Shown here: in pieces, positions 1-8,195 of the stretch
How the letters are laid out: each line of letters begins with the position of its first letter
How positions within the stretch are numbered: the first letter of the stretch is position 1
NCBI RefSeq assembly: GCF_017876295.1
Contig: NZ_JAGINT010000001.1
Coordinates: 3,658,001-3,722,000, forward strand
Direction: 5' to 3'
Source of the DNA: Kribbella aluminosa
GTDB lineage: Bacteria > Actinomycetota > Actinomycetes > Propionibacteriales > Kribbellaceae
DNA: 64,000 bases
Translations under genes and position numbers: made by a program
Notes under the pieces: generated by a model
Told to the model about the DNA's origin: nothing
The model's input: the letters and a program-made list of their open reading frames with translations, nothing else
The model's database searches: none

Positions 1-2194
1 GCATGTACCCGGCCGCGTTCCCGCGGGGCATGCCGTAGCGGAGCGCCCGGTACTCACGGAGCACCCGGGTGGAGCCGTCGCGGGCGATGGCGGTGATGTC
101 GACGAGGTCGCCCTGGGCGAGGCCACGGGCCCGCATGTCCTCAGCGTTCATCAGGATCAGCGTGCGGAGGTTCTTGACGCCGCGGTACCGGTCGTTGTCG
201 GAGTAGATCGTGGTGTTCCACTGGTCGTGCGACCGCATGGTCTGCAGGATCAGCACGTCGTCGTCCGCGGGCCGTATATCCGGGAGGTCCGCGGTGGAGA
301 ACTCGGCGCGCCCGCTCTCGGTCAGGAAGACGAGCTCGCGGGCGGGCTGCCGGAGCCGGAAGCCGAGCGGGTGCCGGACCCGGCGGTTGAAGTCCTCGAA
401 CCCGTCCAGCGCCCGCGCCATGATGTCGCGGATCCGGTCGTAGTCCTCGACGTACGACGACCACGGGGTCCGGGTTTCCGGCAGCGTGGCCTGGGCGATT
501 CCGGCGATGATCGCGGGCTCGGACAGCAGCAACGGCGACGCGGGGCGTTTGCGGCCGATCGACAGGTGCACCATGCTCATCGAGTCCTCGACCGACACCG
601 ACTGCGGGCCGGCGGCCTGGACGTCGAGCTCGGTCCGGCCGAGGCACGGCAGGATGAGCGCCTTCCGGCCGTGGACGAGGTGGCTGCGGTTCAGCTTCGT
701 ACTGACGTGGGCGGTCAGCTCGCACGAACGCAGGCCTTCGGCGGTCGCGACGGTGTCCGGTGCGGCGAGCGCGAAGTTGCCGCCCATCCCGACGAACACC
801 TTCACCGACCCGTCCCGCATCGCCGCGATCGTCTTGACCGTGTCGAGCCCGTGGTGCCGCGGCGGCGAGATCTCGCAGGCGGCCGCGAGCCGGTCGAGGA
901 ACGTCGTACTCGGCCGGTGGTCGATCCCGCAGGTCCGGTTGCCCTGCACGTTGCTGTGCCCGCGGACCGGCGACGGCCCGGCGCCCTCGCGGCCGAGGTT
1001 GCCGCGGAGCAGCAGCAGGTTGACGATCTCGCGGACGGTGTCGACGCCGTGCTCGTGCTGCGTGACGCCGAGGCACCAGCTGATCAGCGTCCGGCGGGAC
1101 CGCGAGTAGATGGTGGCGGCCCGGCGGATGTCCGCCTCGGTCAGCCCGGACTGCTCGACGAGCTCGGCCCAGTCGGTCTCCTCGCAGATCTTCCGGTACG
1201 CCGCGAAGCCGTCGGTGTAGCGCTCGAGGAACACCTCGTCGAGCGCTTTCCGGTCGGTCTCGGCCTCCTCGAGCACCGCCTTCGCGATCCCGCGGAGCAG
1301 CGCGAGGTCGCCGCCGACCCGGACCTGCAGGTTCAGGGTGCTGGTCGGGGTCGACTTGTTCAGCGCCATGTCGACGAACTCGTGCGGCACGATCGTCCGG
1401 CCGGCGGCGGCCTCGACGAGCGGGTTGATGTGCACGATCTGCGCGCCGCGCCGGTACGCGTCGGACAGCGCGGTCAGCATCCGCGGCGCGTTCGACGCCG
1501 CGTTCACCCCGATGACGAGGATCGCCTCGGCGGTCTCCCAGTCCTTCAGGTCCGCCGTACCCTTGCCGGTCCCGAGGGCCGCCTGGAGCGCGCGGCCGGA
1601 CGCCTCGTGGCACATGTTCGAGCAGTCCGGCAGGTTGTTCGTGCCGTACTCACGCGCGAACAGCTGATAGAGGAACGTCGCCTCGTTGCTGAGCCGGCCA
1701 GACGTGTAGAACGCCGCCTGGTCGGGGGAGTCCAGCGCCTGGAGCTGCGTGCCGATCAGGTCGAACGCGGCCTGCCAGCTGACCGGTACGTAGTGGTCCG
1801 TCGCCGCGTCGTACACCATCGGCTCGGTCAGCCGGCCGACGTCCTCCAGCGCGAAGTCCGTCCAGCTCTCCAACTCGGTGACGGTGTGCGCGGCGAAGAA
1901 CTCGCGGCCGGCGCGTTTCGGCGTCATCTCCCAGACGACGTGCTTGACACCGTTCTCGCAGAGGTCGAGCTTGAGGCCGTCGATCGCGTCCGGCCAGGCG
2001 CACCCGGGGCAGTCGAAGCCGCCGTTCTCGTGGTTCATCTTGAGCATCGCGCGCGGCCCGGAGGTGATCGCGTGCTCCCGGCCGAGAACCTTGGCCACCG
2101 ACATCGCCGCACCCCAGCCCGCGGACGGGTGGTGGTAGTCCTTCTGGGACCACTCCGCCTCGGTCGTCGGTCCGTCGCCGCCCTGGTCGCTCAT
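1..2194 (-). CDS. FdhF/YdeP-type molybdopterin oxidoreductase (3' end outside window)
   Basis: Molybdopterin-dependent oxidoreductase of the formate dehydrogenase H-like FdhF/YdeP family; the true electron donor is not known for most members. The first 731 residues are visible and the reading frame is still open at base 1. Residues about 52-70 read MNHENGGFDCPGCAWPD, the family signature with two cysteines, followed by LCENG near 78 and SNMCHEASG further on. The downstream molybdopterin-binding blocks (RGHSNVQGNRT, VEDSMSMVHLS) are present. The ATG at 2194 is preceded by a GGAGGGAGCGGGAG purine tract. It lies 26 bases downstream of the PucR gene on the same strand, so the two are probably co-transcribed. 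No FdhD or cofactor gene is visible; such genes could lie beyond the edge. Family assignment is firm, substrate is not. Confidence 0.93.
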   Translation of the reverse strand, partial: MSDQGGDGPTTEAEWSQKDYHHPSAGWGAAMSVAKVLGREHAITSGPRAMLKMNHENGGFDCPGCAWPDAIDGLKLDLCENGVKHVVWEMTPKRAGREFFAAHTVTELESWTDFALEDVGRLTEPMVYDAATDHYVPVSWQAAFDLIGTQLQALDSPDQAAFYTSGRLSNEATFLYQLFAREYGTNNLPDCSNMCHEASGRALQAALGTGKGTADLKDWETAEAILVIGVNAASNAPRMLTALSDAYRRGAQIVHINPLVEAAAGRTIVPHEFVDMALNKSTPTSTLNLQVRVGGDLALLRGIAKAVLEEAETDRKALDEVFLERYTDGFAAYRKICEETDWAELVEQSGLTEADIRRAATIYSRSRRTLISWCLGVTQHEHGVDTVREIVNLLLLRGNLGREGAGPSPVRGHSNVQGNRTCGIDHRPSTTFLDRLAAACEISPPRHHGLDTVKTIAAMRDGSVKVFVGMGGNFALAAPDTVATAEGLRSCELTAHVSTKLNRSHLVHGRKALILPCLGRTELDVQAAGPQSVSVEDSMSMVHLSIGRKRPASPLLLSEPAIIAGIAQATLPETRTPWSSYVEDYDRIRDIMARALDGFEDFNRRVRHPLGFRLRQPARELVFLTESGRAEFSTADLPDIRPADDDVLILQTMRSHDQWNTTIYSDNDRYRGVKNLRTLILMNAEDMRARGLAQGDLVDITAIARDGSTRVLREYRALRYGMPRGNAAGYM

Positions 2195-2220
2195 CGTCTC
2201 CCGCTCCCTCCGTGCTGCGT

Positions 2221-3468
2221 CTAGAGACGAGTCTGCACCTGCCGGTCGCCGAGGGCCGAGAGGTTGTCGACACCGACAGCGGGTGTCGTGAGTGGCAACA
2301 GGCGGACGGCGTACGCCGCGGCGGCCAGCTCGGACGCCTGACGCGGATCGGTCAGTGACCGCCCGGTCAGCTCCTGGAGCCGGCGCAGGCGGTACCGGAT
2401 CGTGTTCGGGTGGCAGTGCAGGGCGGCACCGGCCGCCTCCGCGGATCCGCCGTGGTCGAGGTGCGCGTCGAAGGTGTCGAGCAGTACGGCGCGGTCCTCG
2501 GCCGGCAACGTCAGCACCGGGCCGAACACCTGCTGCGCGATTCGCCGGCCCTCGCGCGGATCCATCGCCATCATCCCGGCCAGCGGGCTGGAGTCGAACA
2601 CCTGCACCTCGGCCCGGCCGACCGGCAGCGTGACCAGCGCGGTCCGGGCGAGTTGCAGTGCCCGCGGTGTCTCGGACGGCGAGTCGTACGGCGGACTCAC
2701 CCCGGTCCGCGCCGTCGCCGACCCCTGCAGCAGGCTGAGGATCGACGGGCCGGAGCTGTCCGGGACCGATACCAGGCCGAGCTGCAGGGCCGGTGTCAGC
2801 CGCCAGCCGGAGACCACACCGTGCTCGGCGAGCTGCTGCTCGATCCCGGGCAGACTCTCCTCGGCCAGACCCTTGGTCTCGGCGGCGACCACGACCAGTT
2901 GGCTGTTCGGAGGGAACCCCAGCAGCGCGGCTGCCTCCCACGGACCTCCCTGCGGGCCGGGCTGACCGCCCAGCAGCGCCTCGACGAGCGCCGACCGCTG
3001 GTGCTGCTGGGCGACCAGGATCGCGGCGGTGGTCGCGCGGTACTCCTCGGTGGCGGCGAGCGACTGCTCGTCGCTCAGCCGCCACAGGACGCTGGCTGCG
3101 GTCAGGAGCCCGTCGGCTTCGTCAGGCTCCCAGCTGCGCCGCACGTGCCCGACGAGGCGTTCCCAGAGCACTTCGAAGCCGATGCGGAACGCCTGCAGGA
3201 CCTCAGGCAACGGGACACTCTGCTCGGCGCGCCGCCGGCCGGTGTACTGCGCCGGCCGGATGTCGAGGGACGTGTCGGGACGCCGCAGTACGCCGATGGT
3301 CGTGTGGATGTTTCCTTTGACCGATTTGTGGATCTCGGCGTCCGCCACGACATCCGTGTCCCGGTAGAACGGGATCTTCCGGCGGATCGCCGTACACGTT
3401 TCGTCGGTCAACTCGTCCAGGTGCGCGTCCGCCCAGTTCGCGAGTGCCTCAAGTCCCGTCCTGCTCAT
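2221..3468 (-). CDS. PucR/CdaR-family transcriptional regulator
   Basis: DNA-binding regulator of 415 residues. The N-terminal half is a helical sensor-type region; the middle (ALVEALLGG onward) is a GGDEF-like CdaR regulatory domain; the C-terminus carries the PucR helix-turn-helix, recognisable as HCHPNTIRYRLRRLQELTGR near residues 355-375 followed by DPRQASEL. It sits immediately upstream of the FdhF-like oxidoreductase gene with a 26-base gap, so it likely controls that gene and itself; effector unknown. It is a clear paralogue of the regulator at 21858-23006: both share ALVEALL, SPPYD and the same C-terminal block. Confidence 0.93.
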   Translation of the reverse strand: MSRTGLEALANWADAHLDELTDETCTAIRRKIPFYRDTDVVADAEIHKSVKGNIHTTIGVLRRPDTSLDIRPAQYTGRRRAEQSVPLPEVLQAFRIGFEVLWERLVGHVRRSWEPDEADGLLTAASVLWRLSDEQSLAATEEYRATTAAILVAQQHQRSALVEALLGGQPGPQGGPWEAAALLGFPPNSQLVVVAAETKGLAEESLPGIEQQLAEHGVVSGWRLTPALQLGLVSVPDSSGPSILSLLQGSATARTGVSPPYDSPSETPRALQLARTALVTLPVGRAEVQVFDSSPLAGMMAMDPREGRRIAQQVFGPVLTLPAEDRAVLLDTFDAHLDHGGSAEAAGAALHCHPNTIRYRLRRLQELTGRSLTDPRQASELAAAAYAVRLLPLTTPAVGVDNLSALGDRQVQTRL

Positions 3469-3589
3469 CGATTGCCTCCCTCGGCCCCACCAGCATGCCC
3501 CAACACCAACGACGCCGCCCTCCAGACGTCATGCCGGACCCCGTCGCGCCGGATCGGAATCCGGACCGGACCGAAAAGTTGCCGCTATC

Positions 3590-3850
3590 GTGGTCTTCGT
3601 CCCGTTGACACTGATCGGAACCGCGGCCGGCTACCTCGGCTGGACAGCGGTCAGCCGCCGGTCTGCGGCCGCGCTCAAGGTGGTCGTGCCGGTGGTGCTC
3701 GTACTGTCGATGATCCCGGACCTGCTGCTGGCCACCAAGTTCATCCCAGCCACCTCCGGGACGGGCGTCGCGGGCCTGATGCTGATGCACGTGGTCGTGA
3801 CCGCCGTCGCCGTACCGGCGTACTCGCTCACCTCGCGGGCGGGTGCCTGA
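3590..3850 (+). CDS. Small membrane protein, DUF6069-like, possibly truncated
   Basis: Encodes about 86 residues with two to three hydrophobic segments (TLIGTAAGYLGW, VVVPVVLVLSMIPDLLLA, GLMLMHVVVTAVAVPAY). The order of segments and the GLMLMHVVV-AVAVPA ending resemble the C-terminal two thirds of small DUF6069 membrane proteins. Those normally start with one more membrane helix, so this copy could be 5'-truncated or could use a GTG at 3590. The gene is divergent from PucR and its 3' end overlaps the PIG-L gene by 23 bases in convergent orientation. Function unknown. Family assignment is by recall of pattern and moderate at best. Confidence 0.5.
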   Translation: MVFVPLTLIGTAAGYLGWTAVSRRSAAALKVVVPVVLVLSMIPDLLLATKFIPATSGTGVAGLMLMHVVVTAVAVPAYSLTSRAGA

Positions 3851-4649
3851 GGGAGGCGAACAGGTCGTCCAACGGTGCGCCTGGAGTGCGGCCGTGTTCG
3901 ACGTACCACTCGCGACCGAGCATCGATCGGAAGAGCCAGCGCGGGAGCTTGAGGAGCAGGCCCAGGGTGCGTGCCCCTTCGTCGGCGCTCGCCTGGCTCG
4001 CGTGCGCTTCGAACGACGCGCGCTTCTGCCGGGTGTACCGCCGTACGTCGACCCGATGCGTGATCGCGGCGCTGGGGGCGTAGGCGTGGTCGTACGCCGC
4101 CGTGGACACCGCGGGCAGGACGCCGGGGATCGCCGTCACGATCCGGATCAGCCGGCGGATCAGCCGCCGGTCGATCGTCGACTCGAGCACCAGCGGGGTC
4201 CCCGCCTGCTCAGCGGCGTACGTGCCGACGGTGTACACCTGCCGGTGATCGGGGTGCCCGTAGCCGCCGGCCGGGTCGTAGATCGTCAGCGCGTCGGCCT
4301 GCTCCTCCTGCAGGAGCTCGATCAACGGCTGCGCCGCCTCCGCGGCCGGGAGCGTGCTGAAACCGCCCTCCGCGGGCGGGCCCGACGATCCGGAGTCCTT
4401 GAACCCGAACCGCACCACCCGCGCACAGCCGAGCGCGGTCGCGGACCGCTCCAGCTCGTCCCGCCGGAACGCCGCCAGCCCGGGACCGGCGCGGTACGAC
4501 GAAGCCGACGCACCCGCCTCGCCGTCCGTGGCGACCGCGAGCACGACGCGGTGCCCTTCCGCGGCGAGCCGCGCGAGGGTGCCGCCCATCAGCAAGGCCT
4601 CGTCGTCCGGGTGTGCGTGGAACGCCACCAGCGTGTAAGGCCTGGCCAT
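3828..4649 (-). CDS. PIG-L family deacetylase (LmbE-like)
   Basis: Zinc-dependent N-acetylglucosaminyl-type deacetylase of about 273 residues. The metal-binding AHPDDE motif is at residues 11-16 and the second metal site GYGHPDHRQV is near the middle. Family members remove acetyl groups from GlcNAc-linked substrates (mycothiol pathway, glycolipids, antibiotics); which one applies here is not shown. The ATG at 4649 puts AHPDDE close to the N-terminus as usual; an in-frame ATG at 4661 is the alternative. The gene is divergent from the YbhN/glycosyltransferase operon and shares its 81-base promoter region, so a role in the same glycoconjugate pathway is plausible. Confidence 0.92.
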   Translation of the reverse strand: MARPYTLVAFHAHPDDEALLMGGTLARLAAEGHRVVLAVATDGEAGASASSYRAGPGLAAFRRDELERSATALGCARVVRFGFKDSGSSGPPAEGGFSTLPAAEAAQPLIELLQEEQADALTIYDPAGGYGHPDHRQVYTVGTYAAEQAGTPLVLESTIDRRLIRRLIRIVTAIPGVLPAVSTAAYDHAYAPSAAITHRVDVRRYTRQKRASFEAHASQASADEGARTLGLLLKLPRWLFRSMLGREWYVEHGRTPGAPLDDLFASLRHPPAR

Positions 4650-4690
4650 GCCTGCGAGCATGACATGCTGGGTAGAGGGTGGGCCAGTTC

Positions 4691-4708
4691 TTCTCAGCAC
4701 CCTCTCAG
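4691..4708 (+). promoter_or_regulatory. Direct repeat TTCTCAG-N5-TCTCAG, probable response-regulator site
   Basis: TTCTCAG (4691-4697), five bases, TCTCAG (4703-4708): half-sites repeat with an 11-base period, the spacing expected for tandem binding of an OmpR-type response regulator. The repeat lies 22 bases before the first gene of the operon that encodes such a regulator (7536-8195), so autoregulation is a simple reading. The same element with identical spacing occurs at 42100-42117. Confidence 0.5.
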
Positions 4709-4730
4709 CACGGGAGCGACAGGCTAGGTA

Positions 4731-5735
4731 ATGATGAACGAGCGAGAACGGCTTTCGGGTTGGCGACGGCGGCTGCTGACGTCCGTCCTGAGTGCGCTGG
4801 TAACGGGGGCCCTCGTGGTGTTCCTGCCACGAGCGGTCGGGTCGACCTGGCGTGAGGTGGGCAACATCCTCGCACGGGTGTCGGTCGGGTCGCTGATTCT
4901 GCTCGCTGTTGTGTGGCTCGCCGGGTTGTGGGCACATTCGTTCGTCCTGGCCGCGTCCTTGCCCGGGCTGTCGAAGCGCCGCGCGCTCACGCTGAGCCTG
5001 ACCGGCAGCGCGGTGGCAAACGTTCTCCCACTCGGTGGCGCCGTCGGTACGGCGCTGAACTTCACGATGGTCCGGCGCTGGGGTTTCACCCGGAATGCGT
5101 TCGGCAGCTACATCACCGTGACGACGCTGCTGAACGTGGTGTCCAAGCTCGGGGTGATCGCGATCGCGCTCGGCCTGGTGCCGATCCTGCACAGTGCTGC
5201 GGCGTTCGGGCCGAGCAGCCTGCTCTTCCTGCCGGTGCCGGTCGCCGTCCTGCTGGGCGTCTGGATCCTCGCCGACGAGCGGGCCGCCAAGATCGTCGGC
5301 CGCCAGTTGGACAAGGTGTTCCGGCGTTCGCGTCTCGAGGAACGGCTTCCCCGGTTCCGGCGGACGACGCTGCACCTGATGCGCACCGGCTGGCGGCCGA
5401 TGACCGGCGGGATGGTCGCGTACCTCGCACTGCAGCTGGCGTTGCTGTGGCTGTGCTTCCAGGTGCTGCACGTTCCGCTCGGCCTGGCGGTGCTGTTCAC
5501 GGCGCTGGCGGTGGAGCGGTTGCTGACCCTCGTGGCGATCACGCCGGGCAGCGCGGGTGTCGTCGAGATCGGTACGACGGCCGCGCTGGTCGCGCTCGGC
5601 GGTGACCCCGCAGGCGTTGCTGCGGGGTTGCTGCTGTTCCGCGGTTTCACGTTCCTGATGGAGATCCCGGTGGGCGGTGTGATGCTGGCGATCTGGACCT
5701 CCTTGCAGCGCCGGGCACAGGCGGTGGCGGCATGA
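4731..5735 (+). CDS. YbhN/LPG-synthase-type integral membrane protein
   Basis: Polytopic membrane protein of 334 residues with about eight hydrophobic helices, of the UPF0104/lysylphosphatidylglycerol synthase transmembrane family (YbhN). Only the membrane flippase-like part is present; there is no C-terminal aminoacyl-transferase domain, so it is not a complete MprF. Characteristic features are TGSAVANVLPLGGAVGTALN near residue 85-105 and the TPGSAGVVEIG block near 280. Such proteins are often next to glycosyltransferases and are thought to move or modify lipid-linked substrates. It is the first gene of a tightly packed operon and overlaps the next gene by 4 bases (ATGA). Confidence 0.88.
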   Translation: MMNERERLSGWRRRLLTSVLSALVTGALVVFLPRAVGSTWREVGNILARVSVGSLILLAVVWLAGLWAHSFVLAASLPGLSKRRALTLSLTGSAVANVLPLGGAVGTALNFTMVRRWGFTRNAFGSYITVTTLLNVVSKLGVIAIALGLVPILHSAAAFGPSSLLFLPVPVAVLLGVWILADERAAKIVGRQLDKVFRRSRLEERLPRFRRTTLHLMRTGWRPMTGGMVAYLALQLALLWLCFQVLHVPLGLAVLFTALAVERLLTLVAITPGSAGVVEIGTTAALVALGGDPAGVAAGLLLFRGFTFLMEIPVGGVMLAIWTSLQRRAQAVAA

Positions 5736-6799
5736 GGATCGCGTTGGTCAGCGACGTCTACCTGCCGCGGCTCGGTGGTATCGAGCTGCAGGTGCACGAT
5801 CTCGCCGTACACCTGATCCGGGCCGGTCACGACGTCACGGTCTACACGCTCAACCAGGGGCGCACCTCCGACGTACCCGTGGTCCGGCTGCCGGCGGTGG
5901 CCGGCATGCCGTCGCCGTCGGCGGTTGACCGGCTGCGGTCCGAGCTGCCGTCGTTCGACATCGTGCATGCGCACTCGTCGATCGTGTCGCCGCTGGCCTG
6001 GCGGGCTGCCCGGCTGGCGCGGGCCGCGCTGATCACCGTGCATTCGTTGCCCGGGCCGACGATGCCGTGGCCGCTGGCGCAGCTCGATCGGTACGTCGGG
6101 AACGTCGGATGGACGGCGGTCAGTGGGGCGGTCGCGAATGTGATCCGCCGAGCGCTGCCGGGGCGTGCGGTCGACGTACTGCACAACGGGGTCGACCCGG
6201 CCGCCTGGCGTCCGGCGCAGCGTCCGCAGCACCCGTTGACGATCGTGAGCACGATGCGGCTGGCCCGCCGGAAGCGTCCGCTCGCGTTGCTGGACACGCT
6301 CGCGGCGATCCGCGACCTCGTACCGTCGAACGTGCCGCTCCGCGGCGTGATCGCCGGGGCCGGGCCGCGTGAGCGCGCACTCGACGCCCGGCGGCGGGAC
6401 TTCGCCCCGTGGGTGGAGCTTCCCGGCCGGTTGACGCGGTACGAGTTGCAGCAGCTGTACGCCTCCGCCGACGTCTACCTCGCGCCCGCGGAGCTGGAGT
6501 CGTTCGGTGTCGCGGCGCTCGAAGCGCGGTGTGCCGGGCTGCCGGTGGTCGCGATGTCGACGGGTGGCGTCGGCGAGTTCATCCGCAACGGCATCGAGGG
6601 GTACCTCGTCGACACGGACCAGGAGATGGCCCGGACCACAGCGGCGCTGCTGACGAATCCCGCGGTCCTGCATCGGCTGCAGCAGTACAACCAGCACACT
6701 CTGCCGAGCATGACCTGGGAGCGGGTGATCGCTCAGCATGTGTCGGCGTACCAGTCTCAGCTTGTCCGCAGAGAGGGATCCCTAGCCTCGGCATCATGA
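5732..6799 (+). CDS. Glycosyltransferase family 4
   Basis: GT-B fold retaining glycosyltransferase of 355 residues. The N-terminus MRIALVSDVYLPRLGGIE is the typical GT4 acceptor-domain start with a glycine-rich loop; HAHSS is near residue 74, and the C-terminal nucleotide-sugar site appears as APAELESFGVAALEARCAGLPVV (near 250-272) including the conserved E-x7-E pattern. Likely product is a glycolipid or phosphoinositol mannoside-like glycoside; donor and acceptor cannot be read from sequence. It overlaps the YbhN-like gene upstream and the ApbE gene downstream by 4 bases each, arguing for translational coupling. Confidence 0.92.
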   Translation: MRIALVSDVYLPRLGGIELQVHDLAVHLIRAGHDVTVYTLNQGRTSDVPVVRLPAVAGMPSPSAVDRLRSELPSFDIVHAHSSIVSPLAWRAARLARAALITVHSLPGPTMPWPLAQLDRYVGNVGWTAVSGAVANVIRRALPGRAVDVLHNGVDPAAWRPAQRPQHPLTIVSTMRLARRKRPLALLDTLAAIRDLVPSNVPLRGVIAGAGPRERALDARRRDFAPWVELPGRLTRYELQQLYASADVYLAPAELESFGVAALEARCAGLPVVAMSTGGVGEFIRNGIEGYLVDTDQEMARTTAALLTNPAVLHRLQQYNQHTLPSMTWERVIAQHVSAYQSQLVRREGSLASAS

Positions 6800-7539
6800 G
6801 GCGGACCTGGGTCGAGCAGGTGATGGGGATGCCCGTCAGCCTGCTGGCCCGGGGAGAGTACGCGGAGTCCGCCGAGGTGGAGGCTGCGGTCAAGGAGCTG
6901 TACGTCGAGCTGAGCGACGTCGACCGGGTGTTCTCGACGTACAAGCCGGACAGCGAGGTCAGCCGGCTGGGGCGCGGCGAGGTCGGGTGGGACGAGGTCG
7001 ACCCCGACGTCCGCGTTGTCGCCGAGCGGTGCGCTGCGGCGCGGGAGCTGACCGGCGGCCTGTTCGACGCGGACCTGCCGGCCGGCGGGTGGGATCCGTC
7101 CGGGCTGGTGAAGGGCTGGGCGGTCGAGCGTGTGGGGGGCCTGCTGCGGGCGGTGGACGGCGTCGACTGGTGCCTGAACGCGGGCGGCGACGTCCTCGTG
7201 ATCTGCCCGAGCGCGGAGCCGTTCACGATCGGCATCCAGGACCCGCACGATCCGGGCCGGGTGGTCGCGAGCCTGGCACGGACCGGGGGAGCGGTCGCGA
7301 CCAGCGGTACGGCGGCGCGGGGCGCGCACCTGTACGACCCGCGGACCGGTCGCCCGGCGACGAGCCGGTGGCTGTCGGTCTCGGTGAGCGGGGCCTCGCT
7401 GGAGTACGCCGACGTCCTCGCCACGGCGGCGTACGTCGCCGGGGACGGCTGGCCCGAGGTCCTGCTGCCTGGGTACGACGGACTCGGAGTGCTTGCTGAC
7501 GGCAACCTTCAGGCGACGCCCGGGTGGGGCGTGGCGTGA
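6796..7539 (+). CDS. apbE: FAD:protein FMN transferase (ApbE), cytosolic short form
   Basis: Transfers FMN from FAD to a Ser/Thr in the D-x-x-S/T-G-A-T/S motif of target flavoproteins. The protein is 247 residues, shorter than the exported lipoprotein forms (about 300-350), and starts MRRTWVEQVMGMPVS with no signal peptide or lipobox. Family blocks are present: LNAGGDVLV, GGAVATSGTAARG, HLYDPRTGRPA. Two proteins carrying perfect target motifs are encoded 3.3 kb downstream in the same run of genes (10872-11800), which makes them the obvious substrates. The start overlaps the glycosyltransferase stop (ATGA) and the stop overlaps the response-regulator start (GTGA). Confidence 0.94.
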   Translation: MRRTWVEQVMGMPVSLLARGEYAESAEVEAAVKELYVELSDVDRVFSTYKPDSEVSRLGRGEVGWDEVDPDVRVVAERCAAARELTGGLFDADLPAGGWDPSGLVKGWAVERVGGLLRAVDGVDWCLNAGGDVLVICPSAEPFTIGIQDPHDPGRVVASLARTGGAVATSGTAARGAHLYDPRTGRPATSRWLSVSVSGASLEYADVLATAAYVAGDGWPEVLLPGYDGLGVLADGNLQATPGWGVA

Positions 7540-8195
7540 GCGGGCGGATCCTCCTGATCGAGGATGACGCGGACCTGGCCGGCATGCTCGACCGGGTGCT
7601 CAGCGACGAGGGGTACGCCGTGAAGCGCGCCGCGGACGGGCATACCGGCCTGCACGTCGCGCTGACCCGGCCGTTCGACGCGATGATCGTCGACCGGGGA
7701 CTGCCTGCGGTGGAGGGCCTGGACCTGATTGCGCGGTTGCGCAGCCGGGGCGTCGGTACGCCGATCCTCGTGCTGTCGGCGCGGAACAGTGCCGGGGACC
7801 GCGTCGACGGGCTCGACGCCGGCGCGGAGGACTACCTGACCAAGCCGTTCGAGCTGACCGAGTTGCTGGCTCGCGTCCGGGCGTTGCTGCGGCGGCACCT
7901 CGATCATGCGGTGCAACTCGCCGTACCGGGTGGCCTGCTCGACCTCTCGACGCGCACTGTCCAGCAGGCGTCCGGCGGACGTGTGGAGCTGTCCGAGCGG
8001 GAGGCAGCGCTGCTCGGTCTACTGGCGGCCCGTCCCGGAGTCGTGTTCAGCCGGGCGGACCTGCTGGACCGGGTCTTCGACGATGCGGAGTCCGAGACGG
8101 TCGTGGACACGTACGTGCACTACTGCCGACGGAAGCTCGGGCAGGGCGTGATCAGTACGGTGCGCGGCCTCGGCTATCGGCTGGGTGGTCCATGA
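7536..8195 (+). CDS. OmpR-family response regulator
   Basis: Receiver plus winged-helix DNA-binding response regulator, 219 residues from a GTG that overlaps the ApbE stop codon. Receiver acidic pair is IEDDADL at the N-terminus, the phospho-acceptor aspartate is in MIVDRGLP near residue 52, the conserved Thr/Ser and Lys are in LVLSARN and LTKPFE. The C-terminal domain has the trans-activation fold with TYVHYCRRKLG and the terminal VRGLGYRLG typical of OmpR/PhoB. It is paired with the kinase that follows with a 4-base overlap. Likely target sites are the TTCTCAG-N5-TCTCAG repeats described separately (inference). Confidence 0.96.
   Translation: MSGRILLIEDDADLAGMLDRVLSDEGYAVKRAADGHTGLHVALTRPFDAMIVDRGLPAVEGLDLIARLRSRGVGTPILVLSARNSAGDRVDGLDAGAEDYLTKPFELTELLARVRALLRRHLDHAVQLAVPGGLLDLSTRTVQQASGGRVELSEREAALLGLLAARPGVVFSRADLLDRVFDDAESETVVDTYVHYCRRKLGQGVISTVRGLGYRLGGP

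Noticed and set aside
227-2224. Very long open frames antisense to the FdhF-like gene and similar ones antisense or out of frame throughout
   Set aside because: High GC removes stop codons from shadow frames. Only the frame with recognisable motifs and good start context was kept.
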